A stretch of 15,878 nt of DNA from DSUN01 sp035527715 (GCA_035527715.1 DATKZY010000072.1:1-15878); one strand, 5' to 3'; numbered from the stretch's first letter, positions 1 to 6,335 are shown. The notes: generated by a model from the letters alone, not told the origin. A program made the numbers and translations.

Positions 1-741
1 GGTCGGCAGGTCCCAGTAGCGCTCGACGCGGGTGCCGTCCTTCGAGGCGACGAGGTAGTGGGCGGGCGGGAGCTTGCGGATGCCCTCGAAGATGGTGAGC
101 GGCGCGGGGACGTATTGATAGGTGAGATAGAGGTCGAGGGCCTCGGGGGAAAGGGCGCGCGGGATGCCCGGCGCTTCGAGGAGGGCCTGAAGCTCGGACG
201 CGAAGGCCAGGCGCTGGCCGTCGTCGCAGTAGACCAGCGGCTTCTTGCCCAGCCGGTCGCGGGCGAGGAGGAGCTGCTCGCGGCGCTCGTCCCACAGGGC
301 GAAGGCGAACATCCCGTGCAGCCGCTCGACCACGCGCTCGCCGAGTTCCTCGTAGAGGTGCACGATCACCTCGGTGTCGGCGTGGGAGCGGAAGGCGTGG
401 CCTCGGTCGAGCAGCTCGCGCTTCAATTCGCGGAAGTTGTAGATCTCGCCGTTGAAGACGACCCACACCGAGCCGTCCTCGTTGGGCATCGGCTGGTGCC
501 CGCCCAGGACGTCAATGATGGACAGGCGGGCCATGCCCAGGCCGACGTTTCGCGCCATTGTGGCACGGCTGGCTTGACCAGCCGTGTCCGATGATGCGAG
601 ATCAGCCGGTAGGTCACCGCGGACGAAGGTCCCTGCGTCGTCCGGCCCCCGATGGCGCAGCCGAGCGATCATCTGGCGCACGGTGTCGCGTGAGACGCCC
701 GCCGTCGGGTCACGGTGGTAGATGCCGCAGATGCCGCACAT
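1..741 (-). CDS. asnB: Asparagine synthetase (glutamine-hydrolysing), N-terminal part, cut by window edge
   Basis: Converts aspartate, glutamine and ATP to asparagine in the cytoplasm. Only the first 247 codons are present; the rest lies beyond base 1. The start is fixed because the protein must begin Met-Cys: it reads MCGICGIY, and Cys2 is the class II glutaminase nucleophile exposed after Met removal. RHRGPDDAG (residues 29-37), RLSIID (72-77), VFNGEIYNF (95-103), LHGMFAFALWD and ARDRLGKKPL follow in the order expected for AsnB. The ATP-pyrophosphatase domain is just starting at the edge. Between the RGPDD and RLSIID motifs there are about 23 residues (43-65) more than I expect for the family, and the middle of these is encoded by a palindromic repeat. 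No Shine-Dalgarno is visible; a tandem repeat lies immediately upstream. The gene could equally be one of several AsnB paralogues used in surface polysaccharide clusters. Confidence 0.93.
   Translation of the reverse strand, partial: MCGICGIYHRDPTAGVSRDTVRQMIARLRHRGPDDAGTFVRGDLPADLASSDTAGQASRATMARNVGLGMARLSIIDVLGGHQPMPNEDGSVWVVFNGEIYNFRELKRELLDRGHAFRSHADTEVIVHLYEELGERVVERLHGMFAFALWDERREQLLLARDRLGKKPLVYCDDGQRLAFASELQALLEAPGIPRALSPEALDLYLTYQYVPAPLTIFEGIRKLPPAHYLVASKDGTRVERYWDLPT
562..588. repeat. Palindromic repeat inside asnB
   Basis: An 11-bp stem (562-572 with 578-588, one G-T pair at 563/587) closes a 5-nt loop, cttga. Its 27 bases are exactly nine codons of asnB, residues 52-60 (DTAGQASRA on the minus strand). 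They lie in the middle of the stretch that looks inserted relative to ordinary AsnB. The stem is directly visible; the idea that it is a mobile palindromic element is inference. Confidence 0.75.
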
Positions 742-747
742 TCGGTT

Positions 748-773
748 GCGTCACGCGTCGCGCGTCACGCGTC
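748..773. repeat. Tandem 12-bp repeat between asnB and its upstream gene
   Basis: GCGTCACGCGTC occurs at 748-759 and again at 762-773, separated by gc, so the unit is effectively 14 bp. The array supplies the last codons and stop of the small membrane protein gene, and fills the leader of asnB where a ribosome binding site should be. Confidence 0.8.
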
Positions 774-1055
774 ATCTCCTGGTGGCTCCCACGGGAGGCG
801 CTCCCTGCCCTTTCGACCTTCGGCCGCCTTGGTCCGCCGCGCCCTGTCGGCCTCCTGCTTGAGGCGCTCGAAGGCGAGGAGGCGGCGGACGAGCACCACG
901 ACCAGCACGCCCAGCATGACGTAGCACAGAGGGCGCCACACCGGGCCTTCGAGGTTCAGGATATAGGCGGGCCACAGCGAGGCCAGGGCGAGGAGAGTCG
1001 CCACCATCTCCCAAATGGGGAAGCGGCGAGCCGGCGGCAGCTTCGTGTCGGGCAT
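765..1055 (-). CDS. Small two-helix membrane protein of unknown function
   Basis: Encodes 96 residues. I do not recognise the family. Two hydrophobic stretches (about residues 16-33 and 42-59) should form a membrane hairpin. They are followed by a strongly charged cytoplasmic tail rich in Arg, Lys and Glu, which may form a coiled coil, ending in WEPPGDDA. The ATG at 1055 is chosen because an AAGGGA-type binding site lies upstream and because it starts just before the first helix; the open frame continues further upstream without such a signal. It ends 23 nt before asnB on the same strand, so the two are probably cotranscribed from the promoter at 1097-1125. Position in front of asnB does not by itself indicate a role. 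Confidence 0.7.
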   Translation of the reverse strand: MPDTKLPPARRFPIWEMVATLLALASLWPAYILNLEGPVWRPLCYVMLGVLVVVLVRRLLAFERLKQEADRARRTKAAEGRKGRERLPWEPPGDDA

Positions 1056-1096
1056 CAGGCGTCCCTTTCCACTCCACAGGATCGTGACCCGCCGCC

Positions 1097-1125
1097 AGTA
1101 TACCGCCGCGGGCAAGGGTGCGCAA
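1097..1125 (-). promoter_or_regulatory. Probable sigma70-type promoter for the small membrane protein and asnB
   Basis: On the minus strand TTGCGC (1125-1120) and TATACT (1102-1097) are 17 bp apart. Transcription would begin near 1090, giving a leader of about 35 nt before the ATG at 1055. It lies back to back with the truA promoter. The -35 matches consensus in only half of its positions. Confidence 0.5.
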
Positions 1126-1133
1126 GGACTGCC

Positions 1134-1162
1134 TTGACCCGACACCCTCCGCTCCCTATGAT
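1134..1162 (+). promoter_or_regulatory. Sigma70-type promoter for truA
   Basis: TTGACC (1134-1139) and TATGAT (1157-1162) are separated by exactly 17 bp. Predicted start is near 1169, about 32 nt before the truA ATG. The arrangement matches the other strong promoters of this window. Confidence 0.7.
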
Positions 1163-1200
1163 AGCCACAGGACGGGAGGCCCCAGGCAGCCGGCGCAGCC

Positions 1201-1950
1201 ATGAGCCAAGAGCTTCGGCGAAACCTCAAGCTCACCGTCGAGTACGACGGGACGAACTACCACGGCTGGCAGCGGCAGGCGAATGCCCCCAGCGTGCAGC
1301 AGGCCCTGGAGGAGGGCATCTCGCGCGTGGTGGGCCACGCGGCGACGCTCTACGGCTCCGGGCGCACCGACGCAGGCGTCCACGCCCTGGGCCAGGTGGC
1401 GAACTTCCACACGAGCACGGCCATCCCGGCCGAGCGCCTGCCCCACGCCATCAATGCACACGTCGCGGACGACATTGCGGTGCTGCGGGCCGAGGACGTG
1501 GCGGCGGACTTCCACGCGCGCTACTCGGCGAAGCGGAAGACCTATCGCTACCGCATCGTGTGCCGGCCGGTGCGGCCCGCGGTGGGCGCCGCCTTCGTGC
1601 ACTGGCAGCGGCAGCCGCTCGACGTGGCGGCCATGCGACGGGCCGCGGCGCTCTTCCTGGGCGAACACGACTTCGCCGCGTTCGAGTCCCACTCGGAAGG
1701 GGAGGGCAGCGTCCGCACCATCTCCCGCAGCGACCTGGAGGAGGCCGGCGAGCGGCTGGACTACTACGTCGCCGCGAACGGGTTCCTCTACAACATGGTA
1801 CGGGCGATGGTCGGCACGCTGCTGGAGATCGGCTCGGGCAGGCGGCCGCCGGACGATGTGGCCCGCCTGCTGGCGTCGCGCGACCGTTCCCTGGCGGGGC
1901 GAACCGCGCCCGCGAAAGGGCTGTGCCTGATGGCGGTCGAGTACGAGTGA
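1201..1950 (+). CDS. truA: tRNA pseudouridine synthase A
   Basis: Isomerises uridines 38-40 of the anticodon arm of many tRNAs to pseudouridine. The 249-residue length is normal for TruA. YDGTNYHGWQRQ (residues 15-26) is the N-terminal signature. GSGRTDAGVHA (52-62) carries the catalytic Asp57 beside Arg55. The C-terminal FLYNMVRAMVG segment is also typical. The ATG at 1201 fits the family start well, though its ribosome binding site is weak. The gene is followed after 28 nt by a glycosyltransferase on the same strand; I see no functional link between the two and assume only shared transcription. Confidence 0.97.
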   Translation: MSQELRRNLKLTVEYDGTNYHGWQRQANAPSVQQALEEGISRVVGHAATLYGSGRTDAGVHALGQVANFHTSTAIPAERLPHAINAHVADDIAVLRAEDVAADFHARYSAKRKTYRYRIVCRPVRPAVGAAFVHWQRQPLDVAAMRRAAALFLGEHDFAAFESHSEGEGSVRTISRSDLEEAGERLDYYVAANGFLYNMVRAMVGTLLEIGSGRRPPDDVARLLASRDRSLAGRTAPAKGLCLMAVEYE

Positions 1951-1961
1951 GCTGTTTCGAC

Positions 1962-1979
1962 GACGAGGACGAGGACGAG
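1962..1979 (+). repeat. Three GACGAG hexamers forming the ribosome binding region of the glycosyltransferase
   Basis: GACGAG is repeated exactly at 1962-1967, 1968-1973 and 1974-1979. The last base is the G of the GTG start codon. The array provides two GAGGA-type Shine-Dalgarno sites, at 1965 and 1971; the first is better spaced. Confidence 0.7.
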
Positions 1980-3175
1980 TGAAGATCAAAGTAGTTCACG
2001 TCATCACGCGGATGATCCTCGGCGGCGCGCAGGAGAACACGCTGCTGACGTGCCGCGGGCTGCACGAGAACCCCGACTACGACGTCACCCTGGTCACCGG
2101 CCCGGCCCTCGGCCCCGAGGGCGAACTGCTCAGCGAGGCCGAGCGCCTTGGGCTCCGCGTCGTCGTCGTGCCCGAGATGCGCAGGGCGATCCACCCGTGG
2201 CGCGACTGCGTGTCGGTGCGAAAGCTCCGCCGCATCCTGCGCGACATCCGACCGCAAGTCGTCCACACCCACAGCTCGAAGGCGGGCATCCTGGGACGCT
2301 ACGCCGCCCACGCCGAGCGGGTGCCCGTCGTCGTCCACACGATCCACGGCCTCCCGTTCCATCCCTACGAGAAGGGCTGGCGGAACAAGCTCTACGTGTG
2401 GCTCGAGCGAAGGGCGGCGAAATGGAGCCACAGGATCGTGTGCGTCGCCGACGCGATGGCCGACCAGGCGGTGGCCGCCGGGGTGGCCGACCGCTCGAAG
2501 TTCGTCACGATCTACAGCGGGATGGAGGCGGAGGCGTTCCTGGACTGCGAGTGGCAGCGGCGAGCCATGCGCCACAGGCTCGGCATCCGCGACGACGAGT
2601 TCGTCGTCGGCAAGATCGCGCGGCTCTTCGAGCTGAAGGGCTACGAATACGTCATCGAGGCCGCGAAGCGCATCCGCGACGCCCACCCGAACGTCCGCTT
2701 CCTCTTCGTCGGCGACGGCATCCTGCGCGGCACGCTCGAAGCCCAGGCGCGAAAGCTCGGGGTGAGGGACTGGATTATCTTTGCGGGCCTGGTGCCGGCG
2801 AGTCAGGTGCCGGCCTACGTATCGGCGATGGACGCGCTGGTCCACGCCTCGCTGCGGGAGGGGCTGGCGCGGGTGCTGCCCCAGGCGCTGCTGGCCGGCA
2901 AGCCCGTCGTATCCTTCGACGTGGACGGCGCCCGCGAGGTGGTCGTCCACGGCGAGACCGGCTACCTCGTCCCGCCCAAGTCAGTGGAGGGCCTTGTCGT
3001 GTCCCTGTGCGAGATCATCGAGGACCCGGAGCGCGCCGCCGCGATGGGCGCGGAGGGCCGCGCCCTGTGCCGCGAGCGCTTCCGCTGGCAGACGATGGTG
3101 GCCGAGCTCGACGCGCTCTACCGGGAACTCCTGAGTGACCAGCGGCAGCCGGCAGGCCCTGACGCCTCTGCCTGA
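1979..3175 (+). CDS. GT4-family glycosyltransferase
   Basis: A 398-residue retaining glycosyltransferase with the two Rossmann-like domains of the GT-B fold, probably adding a sugar to a lipid-linked or surface glycan. The N-terminal domain opens HVITRMILGGAQENTL (residues 7-22), a common start in GT4 enzymes, and has THSSKAGILGRYAA (97-110). The C-terminal domain carries KIARLFELKG (212-221), FVGDG (243-247), and the donor-sugar region REGLARVLPQALLAGKPVV (293-311). The usual E-x7-E pair reads Glu294 with Gln302. GTG at 1979 is used because the protein begins at the expected first beta strand and the hexamer repeats give a binding site. No signal peptide or membrane helix is visible. The acceptor cannot be inferred: no other polysaccharide gene lies beside it. 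Confidence 0.9.
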   Translation: MKIKVVHVITRMILGGAQENTLLTCRGLHENPDYDVTLVTGPALGPEGELLSEAERLGLRVVVVPEMRRAIHPWRDCVSVRKLRRILRDIRPQVVHTHSSKAGILGRYAAHAERVPVVVHTIHGLPFHPYEKGWRNKLYVWLERRAAKWSHRIVCVADAMADQAVAAGVADRSKFVTIYSGMEAEAFLDCEWQRRAMRHRLGIRDDEFVVGKIARLFELKGYEYVIEAAKRIRDAHPNVRFLFVGDGILRGTLEAQARKLGVRDWIIFAGLVPASQVPAYVSAMDALVHASLREGLARVLPQALLAGKPVVSFDVDGAREVVVHGETGYLVPPKSVEGLVVSLCEIIEDPERAAAMGAEGRALCRERFRWQTMVAELDALYRELLSDQRQPAGPDASA

Positions 3176-3438
3176 CGACCATTGTACCGTTATATTCAAC
3201 TGCTAAGCATCGAATCGCCAAAGGCTTATGACGCGTCCGGAAAAAACCGCCGCAAATGCCCCTCTCGTGCGTGATCAGGGGCTCATTTGACCTGGGACAC
3301 CTTTGGGCCGTTCTGGTTGGGGTCGCGCGCCTGCAAGCGCAGCAGTGGGCTACACTTACGCCGATCTCCCTCTCCGGCGATTCCGGCGCCCGGAAGGGCT
3401 CAAATCGCGTCCGGGCGATCAGCGGCTTGCGGGGGAAT

Positions 3439-3511
3439 CACACGGACAACGACGGACGAACACGGATGGGCAAGGCTTGCTTGCGTCCGTGCATGTCCGT
3501 GTGAGTCCGTG
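3439..3511. repeat. CACGGAC-rich nested palindrome
   Basis: Outer arms CACACGGAC (3439-3447) and GTCCGTGTG (3495-3503) match perfectly. A second pair, ACGGACG (3452-3458) and CGTCCGT (3484-3490), nests inside. A GCAAG/CTTGC hairpin (3470-3480) forms the tip. The word CACGGA or its complement recurs about six times in the element. It looks like a non-coding structured repeat rather than gene debris. Confidence 0.7.
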
Positions 3512-3550
3512 CGACCTTCTCACAAGCTCGCAGGTGTCCCCGCTCGGCAT

Positions 3551-3580
3551 GCCCAGCGGGCGCCTCGCCGTCCAGCGAGG
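3551..3580. repeat. Two adjacent short hairpins
   Basis: GCCC-agc-GGGC (3551-3561) is followed immediately by CCTCGC (3563-3568), a 6-nt loop, and GCGAGG (3575-3580). No T-run follows on either strand. They may be part of the neighbouring repeat elements. Confidence 0.45.
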
Positions 3581-3584
3581 GGGT

Positions 3585-3638
3585 GTCAGAGTGCCAACTC
3601 CTCAGAGCGGGAGTTGGCACTCTGACTTGGCACTCTGG
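3585..3638. repeat. TTGGCA-type palindrome, copy 1, with an extra half site
   Basis: Arms 3585-3601 and 3610-3626 are perfect 17-bp complements containing AGAGTGCCAACTC and GAGTTGGCACTCT, closed by an 8-nt loop. A third half site, CTTGGCACTCTGG (about 3626-3638), follows at once. The same core recurs at 15497-15544 and 15571-15626, which defines a dispersed family. Confidence 0.85.
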
Positions 3639-3713
3639 CCCCGAGCGCGAGGCAGCCAGAGGCGGGAGTGAGCGTAACGCTGGGTGGGGGCTATGCTGCG
3701 GCGGCGCGCGTGC

Positions 3714-3742
3714 TTGACACGCGCATGGGGCCGGGTTATAAT
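3714..3742 (+). promoter_or_regulatory. Perfect-consensus sigma70 promoter for the kinase run
   Basis: TTGACA (3714-3719) and TATAAT (3737-3742) both match consensus exactly and are 17 bp apart. Transcription should begin near 3749, leaving about 52 nt before the kinase GTG. It is the strongest-looking promoter in the window. Confidence 0.85.
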
Positions 3743-3777
3743 CCGCCGCGTATGGTTGACAGGGAGGAGCAGATAGG

Positions 3778-3819
3778 GTGCGCCCGTCGGGGGCTGAGAC
3801 GTGGCGAAGCTGTACGTAG
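3778..3819 (+). other. Possible 13-codon leader ORF overlapping the kinase start
   Basis: GGGAGGAG (3762-3769) is the best Shine-Dalgarno in the leader. It sits 8 nt before a GTG at 3778, not before the kinase start at 3801. Reading from that GTG gives VRPSGAETWRSCT and a TAG at 3817-3819, so its stop lies inside the kinase coding region in another frame. Translating it could couple to or restrain kinase synthesis. This is inference from spacing alone, and the peptide has no recognisable family. Confidence 0.3.
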
Positions 3820-5108
3820 AACGCGGACGCCTCCGGGGCCAGGAACTCGTGCTGGTCTCGGGGAAGGTGTACACGGTGGGGCGCAGCTCGAGCTGCTCGC
3901 TGCCGCTGACCGACCATCTGACCTCGCGCGAGCACTTCCGCGTGGCGGAGAAGGGCGGGCGCTTCTACGTCGAGGACCTCCAGAGCAGCAACGGCACGTT
4001 CGTCAACGGCAACCAGGCGACGAAGGTGGTGGAGCTGAAGCTGGGCGACCAGATCGAGGCCGGCGACACGCTGTTCTCGCTGCTGGCCGACGACGAGCGG
4101 CGGACTCAAGGCGGCCTGGTCGGCCGCGAGATCGCAGGGTACAAGATCCTCGAGCGCGTCGGGCGCGGCGGCATGGGCACGGTGTACCGCGCTCGCCAGC
4201 TCTCGCTCGACCGCATCGTGGCCTTCAAGGTCCTGTCGTCGAGCCTGACGTGGGACCAGGAGTTCATCCGCCGGTTCACGGACGAGGTGCGCGCGGCGGC
4301 GAGCCTGGCCCACCCGAACATCGCGCGGGCGCTGGACGTGGGGCAGGATGGTAGCACCCCGTACTTCGTGATGGAGTACATGGCGGGGGGAAGCATCGAG
4401 GACTCGATCGAGAAGGAGGGCCGGATCGCGCCGGACCGCGTGGTGCCGATGCTGCTGGACATCGCCCGCGGCCTCGCCTACGCCGAGGAGCGGGGGCTCG
4501 TGCACCGCGACATCAAGCCGGAGAACCTCATGCTGGACGAGCACGGGGTGGCCAAGATCGTGGACCTGGGCATCGCGTGCGAGCGCAAGGGAAGCCGCAG
4601 GGCCGACCAGAGCGACGGCGTGTTCGGCTCCGCGCACTACATTGCGCCCGAGCAGGCGTCGGGCGAGAAGATCGACAGCCGAGCCGACATCTATGGCCTG
4701 GGCGCCACCGCCTACCACATGCTCTGCGGGCACACGATGTTCACCGGCGAGTCGCAGGCCGAGATCATGAGCAAACACGTCGAGGAGGAGCCCGAGCCGC
4801 TGCAAGCGGTCGCCCCGTGGGTGCCCCGGAGCCTGTGCGCCGTGGTCGAGCGGATGACGGCGAAGGACCCCGACGAGCGCTACGGCTCGGCGCGGGAGCT
4901 GATCCAGGCCCTCGAGAGCCTGGGGGCGGGCGTCGGCGGGGCGTCGCGCCCCATCGAGCTTCGCCACGTGGACCAGCTCGGCGAGCTGGCCGAGAAGCCC
5001 AGGACGGACCGCTACCAGCGCGAGCGGCGCACCAGGCGCCTCGTCGCCGGGGTGATCGGCGCGCTCCTCCTCCTCGCCGGGCTGGTGTTCCTCCTTACCA
5101 GGTTGTGA
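3801..5108 (+). CDS. FHA-domain Ser/Thr protein kinase, membrane-anchored
   Basis: A 435-residue Hanks-type kinase with an N-terminal phosphothreonine-binding domain. The FHA domain (about residues 22-95) shows VGRSS (26-30), SREHF (42-46) and SSNGTFVNG (62-70). The kinase domain (about 114-375) has the glycine loop GRGGMGTVY (121-129), Lys143 in AFKVL, Glu162 in helix C, HRDIKPEN (236-242) with catalytic Asp237, DLG in place of DFG (Asp255), and SAHYIAPEQ (277-285). All catalytic residues are present. One helix (about 413-432) lies at the very C-terminus with only a few residues after it, so there is no extracytoplasmic sensor; input probably comes through the FHA domain. An in-frame TGA at 3795 makes GTG 3801 the first possible start. 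Substrates are unknown. Confidence 0.95.
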   Translation: MAKLYVERGRLRGQELVLVSGKVYTVGRSSSCSLPLTDHLTSREHFRVAEKGGRFYVEDLQSSNGTFVNGNQATKVVELKLGDQIEAGDTLFSLLADDERRTQGGLVGREIAGYKILERVGRGGMGTVYRARQLSLDRIVAFKVLSSSLTWDQEFIRRFTDEVRAAASLAHPNIARALDVGQDGSTPYFVMEYMAGGSIEDSIEKEGRIAPDRVVPMLLDIARGLAYAEERGLVHRDIKPENLMLDEHGVAKIVDLGIACERKGSRRADQSDGVFGSAHYIAPEQASGEKIDSRADIYGLGATAYHMLCGHTMFTGESQAEIMSKHVEEEPEPLQAVAPWVPRSLCAVVERMTAKDPDERYGSARELIQALESLGAGVGGASRPIELRHVDQLGELAEKPRTDRYQRERRTRRLVAGVIGALLLLAGLVFLLTRL

Positions 5109-5120
5109 GGCGGGGCGGCC

Positions 5121-5423
5121 ATGCTCGACCTGAGCGCCACGAGGGACGGCGTTCGGATTGCCGTTCGCGCGCAGCCGAAGGCCTCGCGATGCGAGGTCGT
5201 CGGGCGCCTGGGCATGCGGCTGAAGGTGGCCGTGACCGCGGCCCCGACCGGCGGCAAGGCCAACCGCGCGGTCGAGGAGGTGCTGGCCGACGCCTTGGGC
5301 GTGCGACGCTCGGCCGTCGCCATCGTGGCGGGCCAGGGGTCGCGCGACAAGGTGGTCCACGTGTCCGGCCTCTCCCTCGATGAGGCCATTGAGCGATTGG
5401 CGGTGGTGCTGGCGAGGGATTGA
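5121..5423 (+). CDS. DUF167 / YggU-family protein (UPF0235)
   Basis: 100 residues, the usual size for this small widespread alpha/beta family whose biochemical role is not established. Diagnostic segments are VRAQPKASRCEVVG (residues 15-28), LKVAVTAAPTGGKAN (34-48) and VAIVAGQGSRDKVV (66-79), matching the family's conserved PxxGKAN and GxxSRxK motifs. ATG 5121 follows the kinase stop by 12 nt, so the two are surely cotranscribed. The next gene, a nucleoside phosphorylase, begins 33 nt later. The protein is cytoplasmic, with no signal peptide or helix. Confidence 0.9.
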   Translation: MLDLSATRDGVRIAVRAQPKASRCEVVGRLGMRLKVAVTAAPTGGKANRAVEEVLADALGVRRSAVAIVAGQGSRDKVVHVSGLSLDEAIERLAVVLARD

Positions 5424-5456
5424 GACGAGACCATCAGACTGTGAACTGGAGGCAAC

Positions 5457-6275
5457 ATGGGACTGTTCGAGCGCATCGTCGAGGCGGTGGCTGCAATCCG
5501 AAAGGTCGCGCCGGAAGCGCCGCAGGTGGCCCTGATCCCCGGGACGGGCCTCGACGGGATCGTGGACCGCATCGAGCGGGGCCACGAGATTCCCTTCGGG
5601 GAGATCCCCGGCTTCGCCGAGACCACGGCGACGACGCACAAGTCCACACTCGTCCTCGGCACGCTCGGGGGCAAGCGGGTCGCGGCCATGGGCGGCAGGC
5701 ACCACCTGTACGAGGGCTTCTCGGCCGAAGAGGTGACTTTTCCCACGCGGGTCCTGCGGGCGCTGGGGGCCGACGTGTTGATCGTGTCGAACGCGGCCGG
5801 CGGGATGAACCCGCGGTACGCCCTCGGCGACATCATGCTCATCGAGGACCACATCAACCTGATGGGGGCGAACCCGCTGGTCGGCCTGAACGACGACCGC
5901 CTCGGGCCGCGCTTCCCCGACATGTGCCGGCCCTACAGCCGCCGGCTGCTCGACCTGGCCGAAAGCATCGCGCTCGACGAAGGCATCCGCGTCCACCAGG
6001 GCGTCTACGTGGCGGTCGTGGGGCCGAACCTGGAGACCCGCGCCGAGTACCGCTTCCTGCGCGGCATCGGGGCCGACTGCGTGGGCATGTCCACCGTGCC
6101 CGAGGTCATCGTCGGGGTGCAGGCGGGCTTCGAGATCCTGGGGATCACCTGCGTGACCGACCGCTGCCTGCCCGACGCGCTGGAGCCGGCCGACATTGGG
6201 CGAATTATTGCCACCGCTCAGGCGGCCGCGCCCAGGCTCACGCGGCTCGTCGAGCGGGTCATCGCCGAATGTTGA
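5457..6275 (+). CDS. Purine nucleoside phosphorylase, trimeric PNP/MTAP family
   Basis: Cleaves purine nucleosides with phosphate to a free base and (deoxy)ribose 1-phosphate. The 272-residue length and motif order fit the trimeric class: IPGTGLDG (27-34, where most members have GSGL), GGRHHLYEG (79-87), SNAAGGMNP (111-119), GPNLETRAEYR (189-199) with purine-contacting Glu193, and GMSTVPE (210-216). At the base-specificity position the sequence is TCVTDRCLPD, giving Asp235 where 6-oxopurine enzymes have Asn (human Asn243). An Asp there is a feature of 6-aminopurine users such as MTAP, so adenosine or methylthioadenosine are possible substrates. A GGAGG site 6 nt upstream supports ATG 5457. 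The salvage role fits purN further down the run. Confidence 0.9.
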   Translation: MGLFERIVEAVAAIRKVAPEAPQVALIPGTGLDGIVDRIERGHEIPFGEIPGFAETTATTHKSTLVLGTLGGKRVAAMGGRHHLYEGFSAEEVTFPTRVLRALGADVLIVSNAAGGMNPRYALGDIMLIEDHINLMGANPLVGLNDDRLGPRFPDMCRPYSRRLLDLAESIALDEGIRVHQGVYVAVVGPNLETRAEYRFLRGIGADCVGMSTVPEVIVGVQAGFEILGITCVTDRCLPDALEPADIGRIIATAQAAAPRLTRLVERVIAEC

Positions 6276-6285
6276 GCTCGGCCAA

Positions 6286-6314
6286 CCTCCCGCAGGTTTG
6301 GAACCTGCGGGAGG
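6286..6314. repeat. 13-bp stem-loop between the PNP gene and ileS
   Basis: CCTCCCGCAGGTT (6286-6298) and AACCTGCGGGAGG (6302-6314) are perfect complements around a 3-nt loop, tgg. The RNA hairpin would be very stable. No T-run follows, so it is not a textbook terminator, though it could attenuate transcription or protect mRNA ends. It may also belong to the dispersed palindromes of this genome. Confidence 0.75.
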
Positions 6315-6335
6315 CTTGACGCAAGGAATGGCTTG

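Larger units (their letters stand above)
3176..3713. other. Gene-free region with repeats in its second half
   Basis: No credible gene lies here: the short open frames lack binding sites and overlap repeats. From 3176 to about 3260 the DNA is noticeably richer in A and T than its surroundings. From 3260 to 3430 I see no feature beyond a small TTCCGG/CCGGAA hairpin (3381-3395). From 3439 to 3638 three different palindromic elements follow one another. The region ends at the kinase promoter. Confidence 0.7.

Noticed and set aside
423..617. Short minus-strand open frame inside asnB
   Set aside because: It is out of frame with the AsnB motifs and has no family features.
3151..3172. Terminator at the end of the glycosyltransferase gene
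   Set aside because: Only a 5-bp GGCAG/CTGCC pairing with a long loop inside the coding region and no T-run.
3439..3638. CRISPR-like array
   Set aside because: The repeats are palindromes of different types without regular spacers, and there are no cas genes.
3256..3671. Several overlapping plus-strand open frames in the gap before the kinase
   Set aside because: No ribosome site, and they run through palindromic repeats; the peptides look like translated non-coding DNA.
6276..6335. T-box or other riboswitch in front of ileS
   Set aside because: The leader is only about 60 nt and consists of one simple hairpin; there is no T-box sequence or specifier loop.
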